A stretch of DNA of 64,000 nucleotides, from assembly GCF_043195095.1 (NCBI RefSeq), contig NZ_JBAFWN010000006.1; one strand, given 5' to 3'. This DNA is from NCEH01 sp043195095 (GTDB lineage Bacteria > Pseudomonadota > Alphaproteobacteria > Rhizobiales > Xanthobacteraceae). Under the pieces are notes generated by a model. The model ran no database searches, had not been told where the DNA came from, and saw nothing but the letters and a program-made list of their open reading frames with translations. Shown piece by piece: positions 50,612-60,900 of this stretch (position 1 is its first letter; every line of letters starts with the position of its first letter). The translations under genes and the position numbers were made by a program.

Positions 50612-52651
50612 TCAGATGTCCTTGCAGAGGCGCAGGGCGTCATAAATGGCCGCGTGGATGTTGCGCCCGGCGAGCGCATCCCCCACCCGATAGAGCGCGA
50701 AGCCCTTGGCGAGATCGAACGGCTGCGGCGTGCCGGCGACGATGGCGTCGAGGTCGATCTGCCCGGCATTCACGGAGCGGGCCTTCAACGCGCGATAGAC
50801 ACCGTCCACCGGCAAGGTGCCATATTCGACGACCACATGATCGACGATCCGCTCCTCTTCCGCGTCCGTGAAGGTGTTGCGCAGCGCCGCCACGAGGCGA
50901 TTGCCCTCGGGATAAATCTCAATCAAATCGAGATTGGGCGAGAACACCACGCCGCGCTTGTACAGCTCGCGATAATGGATCGGCTGGTTGGTGGTGCCCA
51001 CCTCCTGCGCCGGGTAGCGATCGGACGTGACGAACTCCACCAGGCACCCGCGCTGCGCCAGCAGTTCGGCGGTGGACGCTGCATTGTGCTGGCCCATCTC
51101 GTCGAACAGCAGAACCGAGCCGGACAGCTCCACCTTGCCGGTGAGCACATCGACGGTGGAGAGCGCACGCTCGGCCCCCTTGGCGGGACCGAGGCTCGGC
51201 GTGCCGCCGGTGGCGAGGATCACCACGTCCGGCGCCTCGGCGAGGATCGCCTGTTCGCTTGCCTCGGTGCCGAGGCGCAGGTCCACGCCCAGCTTCGTGA
51301 CCTGCCCGACCAGCCAGCGCGGAATGCCGGAGAGCGCCTCGCGCCAGCCGGCCTTGGCCGCGATGTTGATCTGCCCGCCGGCGGCCGCGTTCTTCTCGAA
51401 CAGCACCACCTTGTGCCCGCGCGCGGCGCACACCCGCGCCGCCTCCAGGCCGCCCGGCCCGGCGCCGACCACCACCACCTTGCGCCGCACGTCGGCCTTG
51501 GGGATGACGTGCGGCATGGTGGCCTCGCGGCCCGTGGCGGCGTTCTGGATGCACAAAGCATCGCCGCCCACATAGATGCGGTCGATGCAATAGCCGGCGC
51601 CGACACACTGGCGGATATCGTCCTCGCGCCCCTCGCTCAGCTTCTTCACCAGATGCGGATCGGCGATATGGGCGCGGGTCATGGCGACCATGTCCACATG
51701 GCCCTCGGCCACCGCGCGGGCGGCGGTGGCAAGGTCCGTCACGCGCTGGGCATGGAACACCGGCACCTCCACCTCGCGCTTGATGGCGCTCGGCAGATGC
51801 AGGAAGGGGGCGACGGGAAACGACATGTTGGGCAGGGAAATGGCGTGCGCCATGTCGTCCCGCGCCTGCCCGCCGAGCACATTGATGAAATCCACCAGCC
51901 CGTCGCGGGCATAGGTCGCGGCGATCTCCACGCATTCCTCGTGCGAGAGGCCGTCGGCGATCATCTCGTCGCCCGACATGCGAATGCCGATGACGTAATC
52001 ATCCCCCGCCGCGCGGCGCATGGCTTCCAGAACCTCGCGGCCGAAGCGCATGCGGTTTTCCAGGCTGCCGCCATAGCGGTCGGTGCGCTGGTTCACGGCC
52101 GGCGACCAGAATTGGTCGATGAGATGGCCGTGGGCGGCGGAGACCTCGCAGCCGTCGAGCCCGCCCTCCTTGCAGCGCCGCACCGCCTGGGCGAAGTCGC
52201 GGACGATACGGGCGATCTCCTCCTCTTCCAGCGCCTTGGGAATGGTGCGGGAGGCCGGCTCGCGGCGCGGCGAGGAGGAGACGGTGGGAAACCAGTTCTC
52301 GGTGTCCCATTTGGTGCGCCGGCCCATGTGGGTGAGCTGGATCATCAGCTTGGCGCCATGCCTGTGGATGCGCTGCGAAAAGCTCTGGAAGAAGGGGATG
52401 ACGCCGTCGTCCGCCACCGACACCTGGTTCCAGGGCGCGGCGGGGCTGTCCAGCGCCACCGAGGAGGAGCCGCCGAACATGGTCAGCCCGATGCCGCCCT
52501 TGGCCTTTTCCTCGTGATAGAGCTGGTAGCGCTCCTGCGGCTTGCCGTCCTTGCCATAGCCGGGTGCGTGGGAGGTGCTCATCACCCGGTTGCGGATGGT
52601 GAGGCCCTTCAGCGTCAGGGGTTTGAGCAGCGCGTCGGCATTCGCGATCAT
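50612..52651 (-). CDS. dgcA: Dimethylglycine demethylase subunit DgcA
   Basis: 679 residues of the old-yellow-enzyme/2,4-dienoyl-CoA reductase/trimethylamine-dehydrogenase family: an FMN TIM barrel (about 1-345), cluster cysteines (RQCVGAGYCIDR and ALCIQNAA), then an FAD/NAD-type domain starting VVVVGAGPGGLEAARV near 390. Order and context identify it as DgcA, converting N,N-dimethylglycine to sarcosine plus formaldehyde or methylene-THF. Lies 34 bp after the gbdR-type gene and 3 bp before dgcB. Confidence 0.92.
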   Translation of the reverse strand: MIANADALLKPLTLKGLTIRNRVMSTSHAPGYGKDGKPQERYQLYHEEKAKGGIGLTMFGGSSSVALDSPAAPWNQVSVADDGVIPFFQSFSQRIHRHGAKLMIQLTHMGRRTKWDTENWFPTVSSSPRREPASRTIPKALEEEEIARIVRDFAQAVRRCKEGGLDGCEVSAAHGHLIDQFWSPAVNQRTDRYGGSLENRMRFGREVLEAMRRAAGDDYVIGIRMSGDEMIADGLSHEECVEIAATYARDGLVDFINVLGGQARDDMAHAISLPNMSFPVAPFLHLPSAIKREVEVPVFHAQRVTDLATAARAVAEGHVDMVAMTRAHIADPHLVKKLSEGREDDIRQCVGAGYCIDRIYVGGDALCIQNAATGREATMPHVIPKADVRRKVVVVGAGPGGLEAARVCAARGHKVVLFEKNAAAGGQINIAAKAGWREALSGIPRWLVGQVTKLGVDLRLGTEASEQAILAEAPDVVILATGGTPSLGPAKGAERALSTVDVLTGKVELSGSVLLFDEMGQHNAASTAELLAQRGCLVEFVTSDRYPAQEVGTTNQPIHYRELYKRGVVFSPNLDLIEIYPEGNRLVAALRNTFTDAEEERIVDHVVVEYGTLPVDGVYRALKARSVNAGQIDLDAIVAGTPQPFDLAKGFALYRVGDALAGRNIHAAIYDALRLCKDI

Positions 52652-52685
52652 GAGCAGGCTCCGGCGCCGCGGGCGTAAGGGGAAT

Positions 52686-53681
52686 TCATGCGGCGCGCTC
52701 CGCTTTCGGGGAATGGCCGTAGCGCCGCCCGTAGGCGACGGAAAAATGCGCCGCCGACTGGAAGCCGCAGGCGAACGCCACGTCGGTCACGGGCAGAGGC
52801 GAGAGGCGCAGCAATTCGCGCGCGCGGCCGAGCCGCAGGCCGAGATAAAAGACCCCCGGCGACTGGGCGAGATGATGCTGGAACAGCCGTTCGAGCTGGC
52901 GCTGGGAGAGCGCGACGGCGGCCGCGACATCGGCCACCGACATGGGCTTTTCCACGTGGCGGGCCATCAGCTCCACCGCCTTGGCGAGCGCCGGCTGGCG
53001 CGCCGCAACTTCGGGGGCAAGATGGGCCTTGCGTCCCTCCGGGGCGCCGGTGCGTCGCACGATGAACTGGTCCGCCACGGCACCTGCCGTGCGCGGTCCG
53101 AGCGCGGCGGCGATCATCACCAGCATCATTTCCAGCGGCGCGACGCCGCCAGTGCAGGTGAGGCGGTCGCGGTCGATGACGAAGGCATCCTCCTGGAACG
53201 CAACGTCCGGGAATTCCTCGCGGATGGCGGCGAGATTCTCCCAATGGATGGCGCAACGATAGCCGTTCAGCAGGCCGGCTTCCGCGAGCGCAAACGTGCC
53301 GGTGCAGAGCGCGCCGAGCGCGACCCCCTTGCGCGCCGCGCGGCGCAGGGCATCGCGCGTCGCCCGGGCCACCGCGTGGCGCACGTCAATGCCGCCGCAC
53401 ACGATCAGCAAATCCAGCGGACCTGCCTCCGCAAGCCGCACGGTAGGGCTGAGGCTGAGGCCGTTGCTGGCGGGGCAGGCCGCGCCGTCCACGGTCAGCA
53501 CCTGCCAGGAATAGGCCTCCCCGCCGGTGACATAATTGGCCATGCGACAGGCTTCGAGCGCATTGGAGAGCGCGATCATGGAATAATTGGGCAAGGTGAG
53601 AAAGCCGATGCGCCGAAGCCGGGCGATCGGCGCGTCGGCCGGCGCCGGCGCGGCAGCAGCGGGTTTGATGGCGCCGTGCAT
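52686..53681 (-). CDS. gbdR: GbdR-like AraC-family regulator
   Basis: 331 residues: a DJ-1/PfpI-like sensor domain (IGFLTLPNYSMIALSNALEACRMAN split by motif, ALCTGTFALAEAGLL near 150) and an AraC HTH (MSVADVAAAVALSQRQLERLF; VTDVAFACGFQSAAHFSVAYG). GbdR activates betaine and dimethylglycine catabolism in Pseudomonas on sensing those compounds. Here the gene is inside the operon: its start is 2 bp after the gbcB stop and dgcA follows after 34 bp, which gives positive feedback. The region 5' of its ATG overlaps gbcB and is not its own coding sequence. Confidence 0.88.
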   Translation of the reverse strand: MHGAIKPAAAAPAPADAPIARLRRIGFLTLPNYSMIALSNALEACRMANYVTGGEAYSWQVLTVDGAACPASNGLSLSPTVRLAEAGPLDLLIVCGGIDVRHAVARATRDALRRAARKGVALGALCTGTFALAEAGLLNGYRCAIHWENLAAIREEFPDVAFQEDAFVIDRDRLTCTGGVAPLEMMLVMIAAALGPRTAGAVADQFIVRRTGAPEGRKAHLAPEVAARQPALAKAVELMARHVEKPMSVADVAAAVALSQRQLERLFQHHLAQSPGVFYLGLRLGRARELLRLSPLPVTDVAFACGFQSAAHFSVAYGRRYGHSPKAERAA

Positions 53682-53683
53682 GC

Positions 53684-54832
53684 TCACCGCTCGATCACGA
53701 GGTCGCTGGTGGGCTTGGAACAGCAGATCAGCACCATGCCCGCGTCGATCTCCCGCTGGCGGATGCCGCCGCCGTGCTTCATCTCCACCGTGCCCTCCAC
53801 CATCCTGCTCTTGCAGGTGCCGCACAGGCCCTTGGTGCAGGAGGAGGGCAGCCGCAGGCCGGCACGGCGCGCGGCTTCCAGCACGTGCATATCGGCCGGG
53901 CATTCGATCGTGCGGCCGGATTTGCGGAATTCGACGCTGTAGGTCTGCACCGCCGGCGCCGCGTCCATCGCCGCCCTGTCCATGCTCGCCTCGGCCGCGA
54001 TGACGGCTTCGGCCACCTCCGGCTCCGCGCCGGCGAGCGCCGCGAAATCGAAGCTTTCCTCGTGATAACGCACCATGTCGAAGCCGGCGCCGGCCAGCAT
54101 TTCGCGCACCGCCGCCATATAGGGCGCGGGGCCGCAGACGAAGACTTCCCGCTCGCGGAAATCGGGCGCGGCAATCTCCAGGTGCGACGGGCGCAGCCGC
54201 CCCATGAAGCCGTGCCAGGGATGGAATTCGCTTTCCCGCTCGCAGATGGCGGCGAAGCGGAAGGCGGGCTGATTGCGCGCCATCAATTCCAGCTCGGCGC
54301 GGAAGATGATGTCGTCCGGCGCCCTGGCGCTGTGCAGGAACACGATGTCCGCGCCGCTCGAAAGATCATGATGCGCGCGCGCCATGGACATGAGCGGGGT
54401 GATGCCGCTGCCGCCGGAGAGAAACAGATATTTCTCCGCCTCATGCCGCGCGCAGGTGAAATCCCCCATGGGGCCGACCGCGCGCAGTACGCTGCCCTCG
54501 CGCACATGGTCGTGCAGATGATTGGACACCGGCCCGCCCGGCACGCGCTTCACAGTAATCGAGACCGTATCCGGCCGGGTGGGCGTGGAGGAGAGCGTAT
54601 AGCAGCGGTTGATCCGCTCCCCCGCGATGTCGAGATCGAGCGTGATGAACTGCCCCGGCTCATAGGCGAACCGCGCGGGCGCGGCGGGGGCGAGGACGAA
54701 GGTTTTCACGTCCGCCGTTTCGGCGCGCACCTGCCGCACGATCAAAGCATCGTCGCGCTCGCAATCCCAGAGCGGGCGTTCGCCCGCGAGGGTCGCCAGC
54801 AGCGGGTCGGGGCGCAGGGTCGGCGCATCCAT
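53684..54832 (-). CDS. gbcB: Glycine betaine monooxygenase reductase subunit
   Basis: 382 residues: a ferredoxin-NADP reductase module (FAD motif RCYTLSSTPT, NAD-binding FLSGGSGITPLMSMARA) and a C-terminal plant-type [2Fe-2S] ferredoxin (SSCTKGLCGTCKSRM with a distal ICCSKP). It passes NADH electrons to the Rieske oxygenase GbcA. Starts 2 bp after the gbcA stop, at the ATG giving MDAPTLRPD. Confidence 0.93.
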   Translation of the reverse strand: MDAPTLRPDPLLATLAGERPLWDCERDDALIVRQVRAETADVKTFVLAPAAPARFAYEPGQFITLDLDIAGERINRCYTLSSTPTRPDTVSITVKRVPGGPVSNHLHDHVREGSVLRAVGPMGDFTCARHEAEKYLFLSGGSGITPLMSMARAHHDLSSGADIVFLHSARAPDDIIFRAELELMARNQPAFRFAAICERESEFHPWHGFMGRLRPSHLEIAAPDFREREVFVCGPAPYMAAVREMLAGAGFDMVRYHEESFDFAALAGAEPEVAEAVIAAEASMDRAAMDAAPAVQTYSVEFRKSGRTIECPADMHVLEAARRAGLRLPSSCTKGLCGTCKSRMVEGTVEMKHGGGIRQREIDAGMVLICCSKPTSDLVIER

Positions 54833-54834
54833 GG

Positions 54835-56094
54835 TCAGCGCGCGCCATGGGCGCGCATGCGGCCCACGTACCAATTGCAGAATTTCTCCACCAGCATCTC
54901 GGTGTGGGGCGAATAGGGGCCGGGCTCATAGGCGGGGCTTTGCGCGCCCTGCTGGCAGAAGCCCACCAATTCGCTGTCCTGCGCGTTGGTCGCTTCCCAC
55001 ACGGCGGTGAGATTGGCGATATCGTAATCGACGCCTTCCACCGCATCCTTGTGCACCAGCCATTTGGTGCGCACGAGCGTGCGCCCGGCATCCAGCGGAA
55101 TGGCCGAGAAGGTCACCACATGGTCGCTCATGAAATGGTGCCAGCTGTTGGGCTGGGTCCAGAAATGCAGCGCCCCGTGGCGGGGATCATTGATGGCGCC
55201 GAGCAGCTTCTTGCAGGCCGCCTTGGTGTCGCCGGTGTGGCTCTCCCCCGCCCCGTCCAACGGCAGGCGCTCGGTGCGATAGCCGGTGATCCTGTCGTCC
55301 AGATGCTCGATCATCTGCGAGGGGAAGCCGCAGCTTTCCCAATTGCCGTGGCTTTCCTTGACGAGATCGGCATAGCGCGCGGCTTCAAGCCGCCCCATCT
55401 CGTCCAGCTCCTCGGGCGCAAATCCGAAGCCATAGGCGAACAGCGGCACGGTGAGCTCGGGATGATTGCCCGCGCAATGATAACATTCGCGGTTGTTCTC
55501 CATGGTGAGCTTCCAATTGCCGGGCTCGATCAACTCGCTCTCGAACGCAACCTTGGCGTTGCGCAGATCGTGCGGCGCGAGATACGGCGCCATGCGCTGC
55601 GCCATCTCCTCGAAATCCTCCGGCGGCTGCTCGGCGAGGCAGATGAACAGCAGCCCTTCCAAGGAGCGCAGATGCACCGGCTTCAGGCCGTGGCAGGCGG
55701 CGTCGAAGTCCTTGCCCATATGTTCGGCGAACAGCAGCTTGCCGTCGAGATCATAGGTCCAGGCATGGTAGCGGCACACGAGATTGCCGACCGTGGTCTT
55801 GTAATCGTGCAGCAGGCGCGCGCCGCGATGGCGGCAGACATTGTGGAAGGCGCGCACGTCGCCATCGTCATTGCGCACGATGATGATGGAAGTGGCGCCG
55901 ATATCCACCGCCATGCCGTCGCCCGCTTCCGGCACGTCCGGTTCCACGCCCACATAGATCCAGTGGCGCCCGAAGATAATGTCCATGTCGGCGGCGAAGA
56001 TGGCGGGGCTGGTATAGAACGGCGCTTCCAGGCTGTAGCCCGGCCGGCGGCGGCGCAGCAGGGTTTGCAGGTCCGTATCGGTGGTGTCCAGCAT
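54835..56094 (-). CDS. gbcA: Glycine betaine monooxygenase, Rieske oxygenase subunit
   Basis: 419 residues. Rieske [2Fe-2S] ligands are C87/H89 and C107/H110 (CRHRGARLLH, CRYHAWTYDLDG). Mononuclear iron ligands lie in ENNRECYHCAGNHPEL (H206, H211). GbcA removes a methyl group from glycine betaine as formaldehyde, giving dimethylglycine. Start at the ATG giving MLDTTDTDLQ with GGGAGAG upstream; the longer frame to 56223 has no support. First gene of the series gbcA-gbcB-gbdR-dgcA-dgcB-etfA-etfB and divergent from soxB. Confidence 0.95.
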   Translation of the reverse strand: MLDTTDTDLQTLLRRRRPGYSLEAPFYTSPAIFAADMDIIFGRHWIYVGVEPDVPEAGDGMAVDIGATSIIIVRNDDGDVRAFHNVCRHRGARLLHDYKTTVGNLVCRYHAWTYDLDGKLLFAEHMGKDFDAACHGLKPVHLRSLEGLLFICLAEQPPEDFEEMAQRMAPYLAPHDLRNAKVAFESELIEPGNWKLTMENNRECYHCAGNHPELTVPLFAYGFGFAPEELDEMGRLEAARYADLVKESHGNWESCGFPSQMIEHLDDRITGYRTERLPLDGAGESHTGDTKAACKKLLGAINDPRHGALHFWTQPNSWHHFMSDHVVTFSAIPLDAGRTLVRTKWLVHKDAVEGVDYDIANLTAVWEATNAQDSELVGFCQQGAQSPAYEPGPYSPHTEMLVEKFCNWYVGRMRAHGAR

Positions 56095-56179
56095 GTCGCT
56101 CTCCCGCGCGGTGCGATGATCCGACTTCGGCGCGCCGTGACTGGAATTGTTCGACTTAAAAGCGCCGTCCGCTTTTCCG

Positions 56180-56202
56180 TTTGCGACATATTTTATCGCA
56201 AA
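56180..56202. promoter_or_regulatory. Palindrome TTTGCGA-N9-TCGCAAA
   Basis: Perfect 7-bp inverted repeat in an AT-rich patch of the 251-bp divergent gbcA/soxB gap, 85 bp upstream of gbcA and 143 bp upstream of soxB. It is separate from the 19-bp motif in the same gap, so two regulators may act here. Confidence 0.5.
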
Positions 56203-56251
56203 TGCGCCGTATGCGCGAGCCAAGCGCTAAGCCGGGGCTTTGCCGCATCGA

Positions 56252-56270
56252 ATGTCGGATTTGTTCCAGA
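56252..56270 (+). promoter_or_regulatory. 19-bp motif shared with the sdaA upstream region
   Basis: ATGTCGGATTTGTTCCAGA, 75 bp before soxB, matches 33713-33731 at 18 of 19 positions and in the same orientation to the controlled gene. Candidate target of a GlxA/AraC regulator coupling sarcosine oxidation to serine breakdown. Confidence 0.65.
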
Positions 56271-56345
56271 ACGGGGTCGCAAGCCGACGAGATAAAGCCA
56301 CGCCTCTGGTGCACCTTGGCGGCAGGAACCAGGGGACCGAGGCCC

Positions 56346-57599
56346 ATGCGCCGTTTTTCCTTACCATCGCTGCTGTCGGAAGCGCTGAACGCCCACCAGG
56401 GCTGGCAGCGCCAATGGCGCGATCCCGCGCCCAAGGCGAGCTATGACGCGATCATCATCGGCGGCGGCGGCCATGGGCTCGGCGCGGCCTATTATCTCGC
56501 CAAGGAACACGGCCTCACCAATATCGCGGTGCTGGAAAAGGGCTGGATCGGCGGCGGCAATGCCGGGCGCAACACCACCATCATCCGCTCCAATTATCTC
56601 TATGACGAGAGCGCCGCGCTCTACGAGCATGCGGTGAAGCTGTGGGAGGGCCTCTCCCAGGAGCTGAACTACAACGTCATGTTCTCCCAGCGCGGCGTGC
56701 TGATGCTGGCGCACAACGTGCACGATGTTCAAAGCTTCAAGCGCCACGTCTATTCCAACCGCTTGAACGGCATCGACAATGAATGGATGACGCCGCAGCA
56801 GGCGAAAGACTTCTGCCCGCCGCTGAACATCTCCCCCGATATCCGCTATCCCGTGATGGGCGCGGCGCTCCAGCGGCGCGGCGGCACCGCGCGCCATGAC
56901 GCGGTGGTGTGGGGCTATGCCCGCGCGGCCGACGCGCTGGGCGTCGACATCCTGCAGAATTGCGAAGTCACCGGCATCAATCGCGGCCCGGACGGCGCGG
57001 TGACCGGGGTGGAGACCACGCGGGGCCCCATCAAGGCGAAGAAGATCGGCGTTTCCGCCGCCGGCCATACCAGCGTGGTGATGGGCATGGCGGGCGTGCG
57101 CATGCCGCTGGAGAGCTTCCCGCTCCAGGCCCTGGTTTCCGAGCCGGTGAAGCCGTGCTTCCCGTGCGTGCTCATGTCGAATGCCGTGCACGCCTATATC
57201 TCCCAGTCCGACAAGGGCGAGCTCGTGATCGGCGCGGGGACAGACCAATATGTCTCCTACAGCCAGCAGGGCGGGCTGCACATCACCACCCATACGCTGG
57301 ACGCCATCTGCGAACTGTTCCCCCAATTCACCCGCATGCGCATGCTGCGCTCCTGGGGCGGCATCGTGGACGTGACGCCGGACCGCTCGCCCATCATCGG
57401 CAAGACGCCGGTGAAGGGGCTCTATGTGAATTGCGGCTGGGGCACCGGCGGCTTCAAGGCGACGCCCGGCTCTGCCAACGTTTTCGCCCACACCATCGCC
57501 CGCGACGAACCCCACCCCATCAACGCCCCGTTCACCCTCGATCGCTTCCGCACCGGCCGCCTCATCGATGAAGCGGCGGCGGCGGCGGTGGCGCACTGA
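56346..57599 (+). CDS. soxB: Sarcosine oxidase beta subunit
   Basis: 417 residues, the FAD-dependent catalytic subunit of heterotetrameric sarcosine oxidase, oxidising sarcosine to glycine. The dinucleotide motif is YDAIIIGGGGHGLGAAYYLA near residue 32, GRNTTIIRSNYLYDES follows, and C-terminal LRSWGGIVDVTPDRSPIIG is typical of the DAO superfamily. Start at the ATG giving MRRFSLPSLLSE with GGGGA/GAGG upstream. First of soxBDAG, 11 bp before soxD. Confidence 0.96.
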   Translation: MRRFSLPSLLSEALNAHQGWQRQWRDPAPKASYDAIIIGGGGHGLGAAYYLAKEHGLTNIAVLEKGWIGGGNAGRNTTIIRSNYLYDESAALYEHAVKLWEGLSQELNYNVMFSQRGVLMLAHNVHDVQSFKRHVYSNRLNGIDNEWMTPQQAKDFCPPLNISPDIRYPVMGAALQRRGGTARHDAVVWGYARAADALGVDILQNCEVTGINRGPDGAVTGVETTRGPIKAKKIGVSAAGHTSVVMGMAGVRMPLESFPLQALVSEPVKPCFPCVLMSNAVHAYISQSDKGELVIGAGTDQYVSYSQQGGLHITTHTLDAICELFPQFTRMRMLRSWGGIVDVTPDRSPIIGKTPVKGLYVNCGWGTGGFKATPGSANVFAHTIARDEPHPINAPFTLDRFRTGRLIDEAAAAAVAH

Positions 57600-57610
57600 A
57601 GGCCCGCGTC

Positions 57611-57916
57611 ATGCTCCTCATCCCCTGTCCCTATTGCGGCGCGCGGCCGGAAATCGAATTCCACTGCGGCGGCGAAGCCCATATCGCCCGCCCCGCCGAT
57701 CCTTCCGCCCTCTCGGATGCGGAATGGGCGGAGTATCTCTTCATTCGCAAAAGCCCGAAGGGCGTGCACGCGGAGCGCTGGCTGCACTCCCACGGCTGCG
57801 GGCGCTGGTTCAATGCGATCCGCAACACGGTGAGCGACAGCATCCTCGCCACCTACAAGATGGGCGAGAAGCGGCCCGACATCGCGGCGGCGGAACCCGC
57901 CCAGGGAGGCAAGTGA
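57611..57916 (+). CDS. soxD: Sarcosine oxidase delta subunit
   Basis: 101 residues, the small zinc-binding subunit of heterotetrameric sarcosine oxidase. Cysteine/histidine ligands are in IPCPYCGARPEIEFHCGGEAH at the N-terminus (C6, C9) and LHSHGCGRWFN. It stabilises the complex. Its stop overlaps the soxA start (TGATG). Confidence 0.95.
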   Translation: MLLIPCPYCGARPEIEFHCGGEAHIARPADPSALSDAEWAEYLFIRKSPKGVHAERWLHSHGCGRWFNAIRNTVSDSILATYKMGEKRPDIAAAEPAQGGK

Positions 57917-60900
57917 TGGCCCAGTCTCATCGCCTTCCCACGGGCGGCCGGGTGGACCGCGCCCGCCCCCTCACCTTCGCCTTCAACGGCCGCACGGTGG
58001 AGGGATATGCCGGCGACACGGTCGCCTCGGCGCTGCTCGCCAATGGCATCACGCTGGTCGGCCGCTCGTTCAAATATCACCGCCCGCGCGGCATTCTCAC
58101 CCATGGCGCGGACGAGCCGAACGCCTTGCTCAGCGTCGATCGCGGCACCGGGCGCGTGGACCCGAACAACCGCGCCACCGTGGTGGAAGCGACGCCCGGC
58201 CTGAAGGTCGCCTCGCAGAACCATTGGCCCTCGCTGGAGCACGACATCGGCGCGGTCAACGACCTGCTCTCGCCGGTGCTGGTGGCGGGCTTCTACTACA
58301 AGACCTTCATGTGGCCGCGCTCGTTCTGGGACAAGGTCTATGAGCCCAAGATCCGCGCCGCCGCGGGCCTTGGGGTTGCGCCCGCGCTGCCGGACGCGGA
58401 TCGCTACGTCCACCGCAACGCCCATTGCGACGTGCTGGTGGTGGGCGCCGGCCCCGCCGGCCTTGCCGCCGCGCTCGCCGCGAGCGAACGCGGCGCGCGG
58501 GTGATCCTCGCCGACGAACAGGGCGAAATGGGCGGCAGCCTGCTGCACGAAACCACAGCCCGCATCGACGGCGTCTCGGCCGCCGAATGGGTGACGCAGG
58601 CGCTTGCCGCGCTTGCGAGCCGTCCCAATGTGATCTTGCTGCCGCGCACCACCACCTTCGGCTATTACAACCACAATCACGTGGTGCTCACCGAGCGTGT
58701 CACCGATCATCTGGCGCAGCCGGACGCGAAGCTGCCGCGCGAGCGGCTGTGGCAGGTGCGCGCCAAAGCGGTGGTGATCGCCACCGGCGCCCACGAGCGG
58801 CCGCTCACCTTCGCCGACAACGATCGCCCGGGCATCATGCTGGCCGAGAGCGTGCGGGTGTTCCTCAATCGCTACGGCGTCGCGCCGGGCCGCCGGATCG
58901 TGTTCGCCACCAATGGCGCCAGCGCCTATCGCGCGGCGGCGGATGCTAAGGCGGCGGGGCTCGACGTGACTTTGGTGGATCTCCGCCCCGAGGCGCAGAT
59001 CGGCCCCGAGCGCGCCCTTGTCGCGGGCATTCCCCTGCTCGCCGGCCACACCGTCGTGGGTTCCACCGGCGGCAAGACGCTGACCGGGCTCATCGTCGCG
59101 CCGGTGGATTCGGCGGGCAAGGTCGGCGCACGGCGCACCTTGCCGTGCGACTGCGCGGGCGTTTCCGGCGGCTGGACGCCGAGCGTGCATTTGTTCTCCC
59201 AATCGCGCGGCAAGCTCGCCTTCCGCGATGAAATTGATGCTTTCGTGCCGGGCACCTCTGTGCAGGCGGAACGCTCGGCGGGCGCCTGCAAGGGCACATA
59301 TGATTTGGCCGAGATCCTCGCCGAGGGCTGGGCCGCCGGGCGTGCCGCATCGGGCGTATCCGGCACCCGCGTTTTCATGGCGGCACCCGCCACCGCCACC
59401 GGCTTCAAGCCGGCCCGCGTTCTGCCCACGGATGCCGACCCCAAGAAGGTGCGCGCGTTCCTGGATTTCCAGAACGACGTCACCGCCAAGGACATCGGCC
59501 TTGCGGTGCGCGAGGGGTTCCAGAGCGTCGAGCATGTGAAGCGCTACACCACCAACGGCATGGCGACCGACCAGGGCAAGACCTCCAACATGGCGGCGCT
59601 CGGCATTCTCTCCGATTTGCTGGGCAAGCCGATCCCGCAGGTGGGCACCACCACCTTCCGCCCGCCCTACACGCCGGTCACCTTCGGGGCGATCATCGGC
59701 TCGGCGCGGGGCGCGTTGTTCGATCCCATCCGCAAGGCGCCGCTGCACGACTGGGCGGCGGAGCATGGCGCGGAATTCGAGAATGTCTCGCTCTGGCGCC
59801 GCGCCTGGTATTTCCCCAAGGCCGGGGAGGACATGCACGGGGCGGTAAACCGCGAGTGTAAGGCGGTGCGCGAGAGCGTCGGCATCTTCGATGCCTCCAC
59901 CCTCGGCAAGATCGAGGTTGTGGGGCCGGACGCGGCGGAATTCCTCAACCGCATCTATCCCAATGCCTGGCTGAAACTCGAACCCGGCAAGTGCCGCTAC
60001 GGCCTGATGCTGAAGGAGGACGGCTTCGTGTTCGATGACGGCGTGGTCGCCCGCCTCGCGCCGGACCGGTTCCATGTCACCACCACCACCGGCGGCGCGC
60101 CGCGCGTGCTGGCGCATATGGAAGACTATCTCCAGACCGAATGGCCGGACCTCAAGGTCTTCGCCACCTCCACCACCGAGGAATGGGCGGTGATCGCGCT
60201 CCAGGGCCCGAAGGCGCGCGATGTGCTGGCACCCTTCGTGAGCGACATCGACCTCTCCCCCGAAGCGTTTCCGCACATGGCGATCCGCACCGGCCACATC
60301 ATGGGCGTGCCGACGCGCCTGTTCCGCGTCTCCTTCACCGGCGAGATGGGCTATGAGATCAACGTGCCGGCGGATTATGCCCGCGCGGTGTGGGAGGCGC
60401 TGTACGCGTACGGCCAGCGCTTCGGCATCACGCCCTATGGCACCGAGGCCATGCACGTGCTGCGCGCGGAGCGCGGCTTCGTCATCGTCGGCCAGGAAAC
60501 CGACGGCACCGTGACGCCGGACGACCTCGGCCTCGGCGGCATGGTCTCAAAGCTGAAGCCGGACTTCGTCGGCAAGCGCTCTCTGGCGCGGCCCGACATG
60601 AGCGTGCCGAACCGCAAGCAATTGGTCGGCCTCACCAGCCTCGACAGCACCACGGTGCTCGACGAAGGCGCGCAGGTGGTGGCCGACACCGCCCAGCCCA
60701 TGCCGATGAAGATGCTCGGCCATGTCACCTCCTCCTATTGGAGCGCGGCCTGCGGGCATCCCATCGCCATGGCCCTGATCGAAGGCGGGCGCGCCCGCAT
60801 GGGCGAGACGCTGCACGTCACCACGCCCGCGGGCTTCACCGCCGTGAAGGTGGGTGCGCCGGTGTTTTTCGATGCGGACGGCAAGCGCGTGAACGGCGCC

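Noticed and set aside
48716..52678. A 1320-codon open frame on the plus strand opposite dgcB/dgcA
   Set aside because: It is antisense to two strongly supported genes, rich in His/Arg/Gly/Ala with no domain, and is the expected mirror of GC-rich coding sequence.
57853..60456. An 867-codon open frame opposite soxA
   Set aside because: Low-complexity Arg/Ala/His composition and no motif; soxA on the other strand explains the openness.
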